Part shown: positions 7,969 to 17,127 of the stretch, piece by piece
Numbering within the stretch: the stretch's first letter is position 1
Layout of the letters: the number at the start of each line of letters is the position of its first letter
Source of the DNA: Candidatus Rariloculus versatilis
GTDB taxonomy: Bacteria > Pseudomonadota > Gammaproteobacteria > Steroidobacterales > Rariloculaceae
Length of the DNA stretch: 37,448 nucleotides
Assembly: GCA_028278665.1 (NCBI GenBank)
Contig: JAQAJI010000005.1
Coordinates: forward strand, 46,075-83,522
Direction: 5' to 3'
Translations under genes and position numbers: made by a program
Notes under the pieces: model-generated
Told to the model about the DNA's origin: nothing
What the model saw: the letters and a program-made list of their open reading frames with translations, nothing else
The model's database searches: none

Positions 7969-9189
7969 TCAGATGGTGAGCTGGTTGATCTGGAAGATCG
8001 GCAGCAGGATCGCCATGACGATCGCGAGCACGATGAGGCCCATGACGACGATCAGCGCAGGCTCGAGAACGTTGAGCAGCGTCCCGAGCAGGTTGTCCAT
8101 CTCGTCTTCCTGATGGGTTGCGGCCCGTTCGAGCATGTCGTCGAGTTCGCCGCTGGCCTCGCCGCTCGAGATCAGGCGGATGCTCATCGGCGGGAACAGT
8201 TTCGATTGCGCGAGAGACCGGCCGATGGCCGCGCCTTCGCGCACGCGCACGCTCGCGTCCTCGACGGCGTCGCGCATCGGCAGGTTGCCGACGACCGTCG
8301 CACCGATCCTGAGCGCCTCGAGCACGGGAACGCCGCTCGAAGTCAGGATCGACAGCGTTCTCGTGAAGCGGGCCGTATTGAGCCCGCGCGTCACGCGGCC
8401 GAGCAGGGGCGTTGCGAGAGTCCACCAGTGCAGCCGCCTGCGGGCGGTCTCGCTGCGCAACACGCGGCCGGCCACCAGGACCGCCGCGGCGAAGGCGACG
8501 AGCAAGGCCCACCACCAGTCCTGCAGAAACGCCGACAGCGCAATCAGGCTGCGCGTGAGGATCGGCAGCTCCTGGCCGGTGGTCTCGAAGACGCCGACGA
8601 CCTTGGGCACGATGTAGATGAGCATGAAGGTCACGATCGCAAGCGCAAGCGTCGTCAACACGATCGGGTACACGAGGGCGTGGCTGATCTTCTGCCTGAG
8701 GCTGTGACGGGATTCCGTGTAGTCGGCGAGGCGTTCGAGGACCGCGTCGAGCTGACCGGCCTGCTCGCCGGCGGCGACCGTTGCCCGGTAGACGACGGGA
8801 AACGCCTGCGGAAAATCATCGAGGCCGGAAGCGAGCGTATGGCCCTCGATCACCCTCGCCCGCGTACCGAGAATGATGGTCTTTAGGCGCGGCTTGTCGG
8901 TTTGCTCGCTCGCCGCGAGCAGCGCTTCGTCGAGCGGCAGTCCGGCCCTGATCAGCGTTGCAAGCTGGCGCGTGACGAGAGCGAGGTCGAGCGAGCCGAT
9001 GCCGCCGCGTCCGAGCCTCAACGGCGTGCGTCTCGTGTTCCGGGATGCGGTCTCGACGGCCGCGACCTCGACCGGCACCAGTTGCCGGTCCCGAAGCAGT
9101 TGGCGTACGTGCCGCGGCGTATCGCCTTCGACAACGCCCTTGTGTTCCTTGCCGCCGGCGTCGACGGCGACGTACTGAAAAGCGCCCAT
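7969..9189 (-). CDS. gspF: Type II secretion system inner-membrane protein GspF
   Basis: Polytopic platform protein of the type II secretion system that couples the GspE ATPase to pseudopilus assembly. The 406 residues show the family start (MGAFQYVAVDAGGKEHKGVVEGD), two homologous T2SSF domains (about 70-195 and 270-395), and hydrophobic spans at about 170-195, 220-245 and 375-400 (ALIVVMGLIVLAIVMAILLPIF). The C-terminal PIFQINQLTI is typical. Its ATG overlaps the gspE stop by one base (TGATG), so the two are translationally coupled. It is the last gene of the gsp cluster here: gspG-N do not follow because dnaE2 converges from the other side. Confidence 0.95.
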   Translation of the reverse strand: MGAFQYVAVDAGGKEHKGVVEGDTPRHVRQLLRDRQLVPVEVAAVETASRNTRRTPLRLGRGGIGSLDLALVTRQLATLIRAGLPLDEALLAASEQTDKPRLKTIILGTRARVIEGHTLASGLDDFPQAFPVVYRATVAAGEQAGQLDAVLERLADYTESRHSLRQKISHALVYPIVLTTLALAIVTFMLIYIVPKVVGVFETTGQELPILTRSLIALSAFLQDWWWALLVAFAAAVLVAGRVLRSETARRRLHWWTLATPLLGRVTRGLNTARFTRTLSILTSSGVPVLEALRIGATVVGNLPMRDAVEDASVRVREGAAIGRSLAQSKLFPPMSIRLISSGEASGELDDMLERAATHQEDEMDNLLGTLLNVLEPALIVVMGLIVLAIVMAILLPIFQINQLTI

Positions 9190-10697
9190 CAGTCGCTGCG
9201 AGTGACCCGTAGAACCTCTTCGAGCGTGGTCGTGCCGGCCAACACCTTGCGCATGCCGTCCTGCCTGATGCTCGGCCCGCGCTCGCGCGCATGGTGCTCG
9301 AGCGCCTGTTCGCCCGCGCCGTCGTGAATCATCGTGCGCAATCTTCGGTCGACCGCGATGAGTTCATAGATTCCGGTCCGTCCGCTGTAGGCGTTGGGGT
9401 CGGCGCCCGCCCGGTAGAGCGTCGGCGCCCGCGCCGGATCGGCTTCGAGCATCCGACACTCCGGTTCGCTGGCCTCGTACGGCTGGCGCCTGTCGGGGTC
9501 GAGCACGCGCACGAGGCGCTGGGCGAGCACGCCGATCAGGCTCGATGACAGCAGGAAGGGTTCGACGCCCATGTCCCTGAGCCGGGTCACCGCGCCGACG
9601 GCGGTGTTCGTATGCAGCGTCGAGAGCACGAGGTGTCCGGTGAGGCTCGCCTGCACGGCGATCGCGGCGGTTTCCAGATCGCGGATCTCGCCGACCATGA
9701 CCACATCGGGGTCCTGCCTCAGGATCGCCCGCAAGCCGCGGGCGAACGTCATTTCCACCTTGGTGTTGACCTGCGTCTGGCCGATGCCGTCGATGTGATA
9801 TTCGACGGGGTCCTCGACGGTCAGGATGTTCCGCGTTCGATCGTTGATGCGCTCAAGCGCCGCGTAAAGCGTCGTGGTCTTGCCCGATCCGGTCGGGCCC
9901 GTGACGAGCAGGATGCCGTTCGGCCGGTGGATGAGTTCGTCCATCGTCTCACGGTCGGCATCGGACATGCCGAGTTCGGCGAGGTCGAGCCTTCCGGCCT
10001 GCTTGTCGAGGAGCCTGAGCACGACCCGCTCGCCGTGGCCGGACGGTATCGTCGAGACGCGCACGTCGACCGCTCGCCCGGCGATCCTCAGCGAAATGCG
10101 TCCGTCCTGGGGCACCCGCTTCTCGGCGATGTCGAGCTTCGACATGACCTTGATCCGCGACACGACGAGCGGCGCGACGGCCCGGCGCGACCGCAGGACT
10201 TCCTGGAGGACGCCGTCGATCCGGAACCGGACCGTTAGCCGGTTCTCGTAAGGCTCGATGTGGATGTCCGACGCGTTGTCCCGCACCGCTTGGGTCAGCA
10301 AGGCGTTGATCAGGCGGATGATCGGCGCGTCGTCGTCGCTGTCGAGCAGATCCGAGGGTTCGGGGAGCTGCTGGGCGACGGCGAGCAGGTCGGTCTCGCC
10401 GTCGAGGCCCTCGACCATCGTCCGGGCCGCGCCGCTCTCGTAGGCCGTCTGCAGGCGGGCGTCGAACTGCTCCTCGTCCACGGGCACGAAGTCCACGGGC
10501 TCGCGCGCGAAGCGCCTGACCTCGGCGAGGCTGAGCACAGAGGCGTCCGGACGATAGATCGCCCGCGCACGGCCGTCGCTTGCGTCCTGGATCAGTACGC
10601 CGTGGCGTTTGGCAAACGCGAACGGCAGCCGGCGCCTGGACTGCGCATCCTCGCGGGGTTCCGCCGCATGGGCCGCGGCCTCAGGGTCCTGTGCCAT
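9189..10697 (-). CDS. gspE: Type II secretion ATPase GspE, without the tetracysteine motif
   Basis: Cytoplasmic hexameric ATPase driving the type II secretion pseudopilus. With start at 10697 (MAQDPEAAAH) it has 502 residues. An N-terminal GspE domain precedes the secretion ATPase domain with Walker A GPTGSGKT (267-274), Asp box ILTVEDPVEY (291-300), Walker B region DPDVVMVGEIRDLETA (329-344) and His box TGHLVLSTLHTN (353-364). Most GspE proteins carry a CxxC...CxxC zinc domain near residue 400-435. Here the equivalent segments read VLDPDRRQPY and RAGADPNAYSGRTGIYEL, so all four cysteines are gone. The start overlaps the gspD end by 17 bases; a longer frame to 10793 lies wholly inside gspD and is not favoured. 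Confidence 0.94.
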   Translation of the reverse strand: MAQDPEAAAHAAEPREDAQSRRRLPFAFAKRHGVLIQDASDGRARAIYRPDASVLSLAEVRRFAREPVDFVPVDEEQFDARLQTAYESGAARTMVEGLDGETDLLAVAQQLPEPSDLLDSDDDAPIIRLINALLTQAVRDNASDIHIEPYENRLTVRFRIDGVLQEVLRSRRAVAPLVVSRIKVMSKLDIAEKRVPQDGRISLRIAGRAVDVRVSTIPSGHGERVVLRLLDKQAGRLDLAELGMSDADRETMDELIHRPNGILLVTGPTGSGKTTTLYAALERINDRTRNILTVEDPVEYHIDGIGQTQVNTKVEMTFARGLRAILRQDPDVVMVGEIRDLETAAIAVQASLTGHLVLSTLHTNTAVGAVTRLRDMGVEPFLLSSSLIGVLAQRLVRVLDPDRRQPYEASEPECRMLEADPARAPTLYRAGADPNAYSGRTGIYELIAVDRRLRTMIHDGAGEQALEHHARERGPSIRQDGMRKVLAGTTTLEEVLRVTRSD

Positions 10698-12705
10698 CGG
10701 CCTGGCTTTCGTCCTCGGCGCTATCCTCGGCGCCGTCTTCGGGGGGTTGCGCCGCCTCCGGGAGCTCCGGCAGCAAGGGCCGCTCCTCGTCACGCAGCAA
10801 CGGGATCGGTTCCTCGGCGGCTTCGAGCTGCAGGTCGCGCAGGTACTGGTACTTCGCGTTGGTCTCGAACCGCGCAGCGGCGCTGTCGCGCAGGATTGTC
10901 GGCCGGATGAACACCATGAGGTTCGTCTTGACGCGTTCGGCGTTGCGGGCGCGGAACAGCCATCTGAGCCCCGGGATGCGTCCCAGACCCGGCACGCGCT
11001 GCTCTTCCTGCCTGAGCTGATCGTCCATGAGACCGCCGAGCACGAGCATCTCGCCGTCCTCGACGAATACCGAGGTCATGATCGTGCGCGTGTTTGTGAC
11101 GAGGTCCACGGCCCCAGTGACGTTGGTCGCGATGCCCGAAGTTTCCTGCTCGATCATGAGCTTGACGCCCGAGCCTTCGTTGATCTGCGGCGTGATCGCA
11201 AGCCGTGTGCCGATGTCGCGGGGCTCGATTGTCTGAAACGGATTGACTGAACCCTGCGCGGCCCCCGTGCTCGCGAACGAGCCGGTCAGGAAGGGTACGG
11301 TCTGGCCGACGTTGATTTCGGCCATTTCGTTGTCGAGCGTCACGATCGTCGGGGTCGAGACGATGTTGGTCGCCGCGTCGCCCTGCAGCGCCGAGATGAT
11401 CGCCGCCCAGTTCGTGCCGGCGTCCATGAACCGGCCGACGCCGATCGTCACGCCCTGCGCGATGGAGGCGGGGTTCAGCGTGTCGGCTGTCGCGGCAGTG
11501 CCGAGCTGCACGATGCCCCTGCCGATGCCGAAGTTGGTCACGCCGACCCCGTTGTTCGTGGCGCTGCCGTCGAGCGCCCAGGTGACGCCGAGTTCCGCGG
11601 CGACTTCTTCGCTGATCTCGACGATGATCGCGTCGACCTGCACCTGGGCGCGGCGGATGTCGATCTTGTCGATCACGGCGTTGATGTCCTGCAGCGTGTT
11701 CGCCGGTGCGTCGATCACGAGTGCGTTGGTGCCCGGATCGGCCCAGATGCGCACGCCGCCCGCGTCCGGCCCGACCGCTTCGCCTTGTTCCTCGGCCGCC
11801 TCGCGGAACTGGCTTTGCAGTTGGTCGGCCAGCTCTTCGGCGTCCGCGTAGCGCAGGTATCGAACCTGCGTGTCGCCGCCCGCGCCCGAAGGCGTGTCGA
11901 GATGTGCGATCAATGCGCGAAAACGCAGGCGGTTGGTCTGCGTGCCGCTCAGCAGCACACTGTTGGTACGCTCGTCGGCGACCGCCCGGACCGTCGGCGC
12001 CCCCCCGGCCGCCTGCGCCGCCTGGTTCAGGGCGTCGAGCATCCTGACCGTCTCCGTTGCCGACGCGTTCTCAAGCTGAATGACCTCGATCTCCGACGCG
12101 CCCGAGACATCGATGCGGCGGATGATGTTGACCATTCTTTCGACGTTCGCCGCGCGGTCCGAGATGATCAGGATGTTCGACTCAGTATGCGCCACGATAT
12201 TGCCTGCCTGCGGGATCAGCGGCCGGAGAATCGGCACGAGCGCCGTGGCGCCGACATTGGCAAGTTCGATGACGCGCGTGACGATGTCTGCGCCCCGGCC
12301 TTCCTCGACGGAACCTCCGAACAGGCGAGAGGTCGCTTCGGGAATGATCTGCACGATATCTTCCGCTTCGACGGCCGCGAAACCATGCACCTGCAGCGTC
12401 GACAGGAACGCCTGGTAGAAGGTGTCTGGAGTCATCGGCGAGAACGACAGCAGCGTCACATTCGCGTTCACGCGGGGGTCGACGATAAAGTTGCGGCCCG
12501 TGACCGCGCCGACGGCTTCGACGACCTGCCGGATGTCGGCTTCGCGATAGTTCGGCATGATCTGCTGATCGTCCTGGCCGTGCGCGGCGTGCACAGCCGC
12601 AAGACCGAGCAACGCGCCGAGGGCAGTCGCTCGAATGCGGCCGGCAGCCGGACTGCCGTATGCAATGTTTCGATTCCGACGACCGATCGCTTCGGGAAGG
12701 TTCAT
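10681..12705 (-). CDS. gspD: Type II secretion outer-membrane secretin GspD
   Basis: Secretin forming the outer-membrane channel of the type II system. The 674 residues comprise a signal peptide (long positively charged n-region, hydrophobic ATALGALLGLAAVHAAHG at about 26-43) and an N0 domain (MPNYREADIRQVVEAVGAVTGRNFIVDP). Three N1-N3 KH-like repeats (about 130-350) precede the C-terminal secretin barrel with the gate motif VGQTVPFLTGSF and the signature VPGLGRIPGLRWLFR (about 590-605). The C-terminal 50 residues are very acidic and proline-rich (EEPIPLLRDEERPLLPELPEA...), unlike a typical pilotin-binding S-domain. The gene begins 5 bases after gspC ends and overlaps gspE by 17 bases. Confidence 0.96.
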   Translation of the reverse strand: MNLPEAIGRRNRNIAYGSPAAGRIRATALGALLGLAAVHAAHGQDDQQIMPNYREADIRQVVEAVGAVTGRNFIVDPRVNANVTLLSFSPMTPDTFYQAFLSTLQVHGFAAVEAEDIVQIIPEATSRLFGGSVEEGRGADIVTRVIELANVGATALVPILRPLIPQAGNIVAHTESNILIISDRAANVERMVNIIRRIDVSGASEIEVIQLENASATETVRMLDALNQAAQAAGGAPTVRAVADERTNSVLLSGTQTNRLRFRALIAHLDTPSGAGGDTQVRYLRYADAEELADQLQSQFREAAEEQGEAVGPDAGGVRIWADPGTNALVIDAPANTLQDINAVIDKIDIRRAQVQVDAIIVEISEEVAAELGVTWALDGSATNNGVGVTNFGIGRGIVQLGTAATADTLNPASIAQGVTIGVGRFMDAGTNWAAIISALQGDAATNIVSTPTIVTLDNEMAEINVGQTVPFLTGSFASTGAAQGSVNPFQTIEPRDIGTRLAITPQINEGSGVKLMIEQETSGIATNVTGAVDLVTNTRTIMTSVFVEDGEMLVLGGLMDDQLRQEEQRVPGLGRIPGLRWLFRARNAERVKTNLMVFIRPTILRDSAAARFETNAKYQYLRDLQLEAAEEPIPLLRDEERPLLPELPEAAQPPEDGAEDSAEDESQADGTGP

Positions 12706-12710
12706 GGGCT

Positions 12711-13676
12711 TTACTCCGCGATCTCCAGCAATTGTGAGGTATCGATGACGACCGCCTGCGGGGCGCCGTTGCGCAACAGCGTCACGTTGGCCATCGTCGT
12801 TTCGCCAAGGGCCTCGAAGACCTGCAGGCCACGGTTCGGGTCGTCGATGACGGTCCCGTTGACCTCGGTGACGATGTCGCCGGGCTCGAGCCCCAAGGCC
12901 GTGAAAGCGGCGGCGTCCGCGCCCGGGTTGACGCGAAACCCGACGACCTGTCCGGAGTCGATCGCCGGTGCGATCCGGATGACATCGGAAATGCGCGACG
13001 CATTCGCGCCGATGACCTGGCCAAGCGTTGCGGGGTTGTCCGGCGTTCCGCCACCGGACAACGGCTGCGGGGCGATTCGCGGAGCAAGCTGCCGCGCCTG
13101 GGCAGGGAGTTCGCGTGGCAGCCGCAGCGCTTCAAGTTGGCCGGATCGGTTCAACAGCACCCGGTCGGCGAGCACGGAGTGAAGTCTCGCGCCGTTGGTG
13201 CCGTTGATCGTTTCGCCGACGCTGTAGACCTTCTGTTCCCGGTTGCCGCTCAGGATGATCGCCTGGCCGGGTTGGCTGCCGGGTTCGCGTGCGACGACGC
13301 CGGCAAGGACCAGATTGAGCGTCGTGTCCGGGGCGTCCGCCGCAGCGACTGCGGCGGCCGCTGCCGCGGCGCTCGCTTCTGCGTCGGCCGGCGGCAGCGC
13401 CGGTTCGCCGAAGAGATGCGCTTCGCTGAGTACGTCGAGCGTGACCGGCGGAATCGGGTTGGCCGTCCCTGTCGCCGGCACGAACGCCGTGACGTCGGGA
13501 AAGGGGGCGTCCGCTCGCTCGCCGGGCACGATGCTCCAGGTCAGGTCGGCGACACGCCAGGCAAATACAACGAGGAGGATCACGGTTGCGGCTGCAGGGA
13601 GGACCGTGTTCGCGGCTCCCAGCCACTGCTCCGGCGTTCGCTCCTGCAAGCGGGCAAGTCGATTCGCGACATCCAT
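12711..13676 (-). CDS. gspC: Type II secretion inner-membrane protein GspC with PDZ domain
   Basis: Bitopic inner-membrane protein linking the secretin to the inner-membrane platform. The 321 residues show a short cytoplasmic N-terminus, one transmembrane helix (about 26-45, VLPAAATVILLVVFAWRVADL) and a homology region that binds GspD (LNLVLAGVVAREPGSQPGQAIIL... through VLLNRSGQLEALRL). After a linker comes a C-terminal PDZ domain (about 240-310: GFRVNPGADAAAFTALGLEPGDIVTEVNG). An Ala-rich run (ASAAAAAAAVAAADA) lies between the membrane helix and the homology region. Start 13676 is preferred because AAGGA lies 7 bases upstream; a GTG at 13721 would add 15 residues. First gene of the gspCDEF run. 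Confidence 0.92.
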   Translation of the reverse strand: MDVANRLARLQERTPEQWLGAANTVLPAAATVILLVVFAWRVADLTWSIVPGERADAPFPDVTAFVPATGTANPIPPVTLDVLSEAHLFGEPALPPADAEASAAAAAAAVAAADAPDTTLNLVLAGVVAREPGSQPGQAIILSGNREQKVYSVGETINGTNGARLHSVLADRVLLNRSGQLEALRLPRELPAQARQLAPRIAPQPLSGGGTPDNPATLGQVIGANASRISDVIRIAPAIDSGQVVGFRVNPGADAAAFTALGLEPGDIVTEVNGTVIDDPNRGLQVFEALGETTMANVTLLRNGAPQAVVIDTSQLLEIAE

Positions 13677-13772
13677 CAGTGTGTCCTTCGACAGTCTCGA
13701 TGCGACGCGGGGCTCTGCCACGGGCTACCAGGCTCCAGGCGCCTGCGCCGCAGACTCCTGGTCCAGCTTCGC

Positions 13773-13802
13773 ATCGTAAGTTACGTCGGATGCATCAAAC
13801 AA
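13773..13802 (-). promoter_or_regulatory. Possible promoter of the gspCDEF operon
   Basis: On the minus strand: TTGTTT (13797-13802), 18-base spacer, TACGAT (13773-13778), about 95 bases before the gspC start, in the divergent gap shared with clpS. Match is moderate. Confidence 0.35.
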
Positions 13803-13902
13803 GTTACCGAACCGCGTGGGACCGCGCCGTCGGCGGACATCTCGTGTCGCGGCATGTGCGGGGCCGTTTTATTGGCCCGCCAAGATCAATAGAATGCCAG
13901 CA

Positions 13903-14229
13903 ATGGCCGATCCCACACGGCAACCTGGCGAGGGCGACTTCGGAACCGTAACCGAAGAGGCGCCGCCGCGCCTTAAACGCCCGTCGCTATATCGCGTTAT
14001 TCTACTCAATGACGACTACACACCGATGGAATTCGTCGTGCAGGTGTTGCAGAACGTGTTCGGACTGGAGCGAAATACCGCGACCAGGATCATGCTGGAG
14101 GTGCATACGAAGGGCAAGGGAGTCTGCGGCGTGTACACTTACGAAATTGCCGAGACCAAGGTCGCCCAGGTCACCGGCCTGGCGCAGCAGCACCAGCACC
14201 CGCTGCTTTGCACGATGGAAGAGAACTGA
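13903..14229 (+). CDS. clpS: ClpS, adaptor of the ClpAP protease (N-end rule)
   Basis: ClpS recognises N-degron substrates and hands them to ClpA. The 108 residues (E. coli 106) begin with a flexible acidic tail and contain the binding-pocket motif [20 protein letters not shown] (about 35-54) and the conserved [23 protein letters not shown] region with the pocket His. ATG 13903 and ATG 13894 are both possible starts; neither has a strong ribosome binding site. The stop overlaps the clpA start by one base (TGATG). The aat gene, which creates Leu/Phe N-degrons for this pathway, lies 6 kb away in the same window. Confidence 0.96.
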   Translation: MADPTRQPGEGDFGTVTEEAPPRLKRPSLYRVILLNDDYTPMEFVVQVLQNVFGLERNTATRIMLEVHTKGKGVCGVYTYEIAETKVAQVTGLAQQHQHPLLCTMEEN

Positions 14230-16508
14230 TGTTGTCGCGTGAACTCGAATTCAGCCTGAACGAGGCATTTCAGCGGGCACGCGAGGAATGCCACGAGTTC
14301 ATCACCGTCGAGCATCTGCTGCTCGCGCTGCTCGATACGCCGGAAGTGGTTGACATCCTCAGGGAATGCGGCGCCGATATCGACCGGTTAAACACCGATC
14401 TCAAGGAGTTCATTGCCGACTCCACGCCACGGTTCCGCTCCGCGGAGCAGGACGATACGGAAGTTCAGCCGACGCTCGGGTTCCAGCGGGTCCTGCAGCG
14501 CGCCATCTTCCATGTCCAGTCGAGCGGCCGCGAGGAAGTTACTCCGTCCAACGTGCTCGTTGCGATATTCAACGAAAAGCAGTCGCAGGCCGTCTATCTG
14601 CTTGGCGAGCAGGACGTCACGCGCCTCGATGTGACTCATTTTGTGTCGCACGGTGTATCGAAGCTGCGCGAGGCTGCTCCGGAGCCCTCCGAGGGCGATC
14701 GCGTCGAGGTGGAACGCGGGGCGCCGGAGCCGGGGCCGCTCGAGCGGTTCACGAGCAATCTCAACGAGCGCGCCGAGCGCGGCGACATCGATCCGCTGAT
14801 CGGCAGGGAACACGAGATCGAGCGGACCGTGCAGATCCTGTGCCGGCGGCGCAAGAACAATCCGCTGTTCGTCGGCGAAGCAGGCGTCGGCAAGACGGCG
14901 CTCGCCGAAGGGCTTGCGCGGCTCATCGTCGAGGGCGACGCGCCCGAGGTGCTCGGCGACGCCACGATCTACGCGCTCGACATGGGCTCGCTGATCGCCG
15001 GCACCAAGTATCGAGGCGATTTCGAGAAGCGGCTGAAGGGCGTCGTTGCGGAACTCAAGAAGCTGCCGGGCGCAATTCTCTTCATCGACGAGATCCACAC
15101 CGTCATCGGCGCGGGCGCGGCGTCCGGCGGCGTGATGGACGCATCCAACCTGATCAAGCCCGTGCTTGCAAACGGCGAGTTGCGCTGCATCGGCTCCACG
15201 ACCTATTCGGAGTTTCGCGGCATCTTCGAGAAGGATCACGCGCTCGCCAGGCGTTTCCAGAAGATCGACGTTACGGAGCCCACGGTCGAGGAGACCATCG
15301 ACATCCTGCGCGGCCTCAGGAGCCGTTTCGAGGAGCATCACGGCATCGCCTACGAGGATGATGCGTTGACTGTAGCAGCCGAGCTCGCAAGTCGCCATGT
15401 CAACGACCGGCAGTTGCCCGACAAGGCCATCGACGTGATCGACGAGGCGGGGGCGAACTGCCGACTGCAGCCGGCGGACCGCAGGCCCGACATCGTCAAC
15501 GTCGAGCTGATCGAGAACATCGTCGCAAAAATGGCGCGGATTCCGCCCAAGAACGTATCGGCTTCCGACCGCGATGTGCTGCAGAGTCTCGAACGCGACC
15601 TGAAGCTCGTGATTTTCGGTCAGGACCGCGCGATCGATGCGCTCGCTTCGGCCATCAAGATGGCGCGCTCGGGTCTTGGCGACGAAGAGCGGCCGGTCGG
15701 CTCGTTCCTGTTCTCAGGTCCCACCGGCGTCGGCAAGACCGAAGTCACGCGGCAGCTCGCGCTGATCACGGGCGTCGAGCTCGTGCGATTCGACATGTCC
15801 GAATACATGGAGCGCCATACGGTGTCGCGGCTAATCGGTGCGCCGCCGGGCTACGTCGGCTTTGATCAGGGCGGCCTGCTGACCGAGGCGATCACGAAGC
15901 ATCCGCACAGCGTGCTGCTCTTCGACGAGATCGAGAAGGCTCACCCGGAAGTCTTCAACCTGCTGCTGCAGGTCATGGACCACGGCACGCTGACCGACAA
16001 CAACGGCCGCAAGGCCGATTTCCGCAATGTCACGATCGTCATGACGACGAACGCGGGCGCGCAGGAGATGAGCCGGGCATCGGTGGGGTTCACGCTCCAG
16101 GATCACTCCTCCGATGCGATGGAAGTGGTCAAGAAGCTCTTCTCGCCGGAGTTTCGCAACCGGCTCGACGCGATCATCCAGTTCGATCCGCTCGATGAGA
16201 AGTCGGTCGCGCGCGTCGTCGACAAGCTCATCGTCGAACTCGAAGCCCAGCTCGAGAACAACAACGTCACGATCGAGCTCGAGCCCGCCGCCAGGCGTTG
16301 GATCGCAGCACGGGGCTACGACGAGAAAATGGGCGCGCGGCCGATGGCCCGCGTCATACAGGAACACATCAAGCGGCCGCTCGCCGAGGAACTGCTGTTC
16401 GGCAGGCTCAGCGACGGCGGCCACCTGCGCGTCGATGTCGATACCGACGGCGATGGCCTGCTGCTGATGCCGGAGCCCGTCACACCCGAGCTCGAACACA
16501 TCCAATAG
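14229..16508 (+). CDS. clpA: ClpA, AAA+ unfoldase of the ClpAP protease
   Basis: Hexameric unfoldase that feeds proteins into ClpP. The 759 residues (E. coli 758) have an N-domain with two Clp repeats (1-145, [19 protein letters not shown]) and two AAA+ modules. Walker A sites are GEAGVGKTA (about 216) and GPTGVGKTE (about 497), with arginine-finger and sensor regions in place. The D2 loop that docks on ClpP reads SVGF where E. coli ClpA has SIGL (in RASVGFTLQDHSSD), a conservative variant. ATG 14229 overlaps the clpS stop. A weak hairpin (16514-16544) and a GC palindrome (16633-16648) follow it. Confidence 0.97.
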   Translation: MLSRELEFSLNEAFQRAREECHEFITVEHLLLALLDTPEVVDILRECGADIDRLNTDLKEFIADSTPRFRSAEQDDTEVQPTLGFQRVLQRAIFHVQSSGREEVTPSNVLVAIFNEKQSQAVYLLGEQDVTRLDVTHFVSHGVSKLREAAPEPSEGDRVEVERGAPEPGPLERFTSNLNERAERGDIDPLIGREHEIERTVQILCRRRKNNPLFVGEAGVGKTALAEGLARLIVEGDAPEVLGDATIYALDMGSLIAGTKYRGDFEKRLKGVVAELKKLPGAILFIDEIHTVIGAGAASGGVMDASNLIKPVLANGELRCIGSTTYSEFRGIFEKDHALARRFQKIDVTEPTVEETIDILRGLRSRFEEHHGIAYEDDALTVAAELASRHVNDRQLPDKAIDVIDEAGANCRLQPADRRPDIVNVELIENIVAKMARIPPKNVSASDRDVLQSLERDLKLVIFGQDRAIDALASAIKMARSGLGDEERPVGSFLFSGPTGVGKTEVTRQLALITGVELVRFDMSEYMERHTVSRLIGAPPGYVGFDQGGLLTEAITKHPHSVLLFDEIEKAHPEVFNLLLQVMDHGTLTDNNGRKADFRNVTIVMTTNAGAQEMSRASVGFTLQDHSSDAMEVVKKLFSPEFRNRLDAIIQFDPLDEKSVARVVDKLIVELEAQLENNNVTIELEPAARRWIAARGYDEKMGARPMARVIQEHIKRPLAEELLFGRLSDGGHLRVDVDTDGDGLLLMPEPVTPELEHIQ

Positions 16509-16513
16509 CCTAT

Positions 16514-16544
16514 GTCCGGACCGGTCGGCCGAGGCGGACCGGAC
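16514..16544 (+). terminator. Weak hairpin after clpA
   Basis: GTCCGG-A-CCG pairs with CGG-A-CCGGAC (9 pairs around an A-A mismatch), 11-base loop, followed by TTT. It lies 6 bases after the clpA stop. The T run is short, so termination strength is uncertain. Confidence 0.4.
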
Positions 16545-16632
16545 TTTGCCGCCGGGCAGGGGAGGCGAGCGAGCTGGCGACGGTCCCGTGCCGCTGCGGG
16601 GGGCGTGCCGACAATTATTGCGTGGTGCTTCG

Positions 16633-16648
16633 GCCCGGCGCGCCGGGC
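16633..16648 (+). terminator. 16-base perfect GC palindrome in the clpA/infA convergent gap
   Basis: GCCCGGCGCGCCGGGC is a perfect palindrome followed by TTT on the plus strand. It may serve as a back-up terminator for clpA or as a REP-like element. The rest of the 171-base gap shows no gene; the tRNA-Ser found at this place in E. coli is absent. Confidence 0.35.
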
Positions 16649-16679
16649 TTTAGCGGCGAACTTCAACGGGCAACGCGGT

Positions 16680-16898
16680 TCAGCGGGATCGGTAGACGAT
16701 ACGGCCCTTGCTCAGGTCGTAGGGTGTCAGCTCGACGGTGACCTTGTCGCCCTTGAGGATCCGAATGTAATTCTTGCGCATCTTGCCCGAGATGTGGGCC
16801 GTGATGAGGTGGCCATTCTCCAGCTCGACCCTGAAGGTCGTGTTCGGCAAGGTCTCGGTGACCATACCTTCCATCTGGATTGCGTCTTCTTTGGCCAT
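16680..16898 (-). CDS. infA: Translation initiation factor IF-1
   Basis: IF-1 binds the ribosomal A site during initiation. The 72-residue OB-fold protein ([25 protein letters not shown]... ending GRIVYRSR) has the full family length and the conserved [17 protein letters not shown] stretch. Start 16898 is chosen because the conserved MAKED begins there; an ATG at 16952 would add a non-conserved extension. It converges with clpA. Upstream lie 229 bases without a clear promoter and then the plus-strand ATPase gene. Confidence 0.98.
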   Translation of the reverse strand: MAKEDAIQMEGMVTETLPNTTFRVELENGHLITAHISGKMRKNYIRILKGDKVTVELTPYDLSKGRIVYRSR

Positions 16899-17092
16899 GT
16901 TCCGTTGCGCGTTCGGGCGCCGAATTGTTGCACACGGCCGCGGGGCGGGCAAACGGAATTTCCATTACCGCGACAACCACGGTGGCAGCGCGCACGTGCC
17001 AGCCATGGCTTGCCAGTATGTGCATAGTGTGCCGATCTTGGCTGTCCCCCGGTCCACTGCATGCAATCGATAGCTGCTCCGGCGATTATGCC

Positions 17093-17120
17093 TTGCTGAT
17101 TTAACGGCAGGCTTTAGAAT
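17093..17120 (+). promoter_or_regulatory. Promoter of the DUF4143 ATPase gene; possibly leaderless
   Basis: TTGCTG (17093-17098), 16-base spacer, TAGAAT (17115-17120). The ATG at 17128 is only 7 bases after the -10 box, so transcription would begin at or next to the start codon. The only purine-rich stretch (AAGG) touches the ATG, which also suits a leaderless message. Confidence 0.45.
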
Positions 17121-17127
17121 AGCAAGG

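Noticed and set aside
16509-16679. tRNA-Ser gene expected between clpA and infA from the E. coli order
   Set aside because: No cloverleaf or TTC-containing T-arm pattern is seen. The gap holds only a weak hairpin and a GC palindrome.
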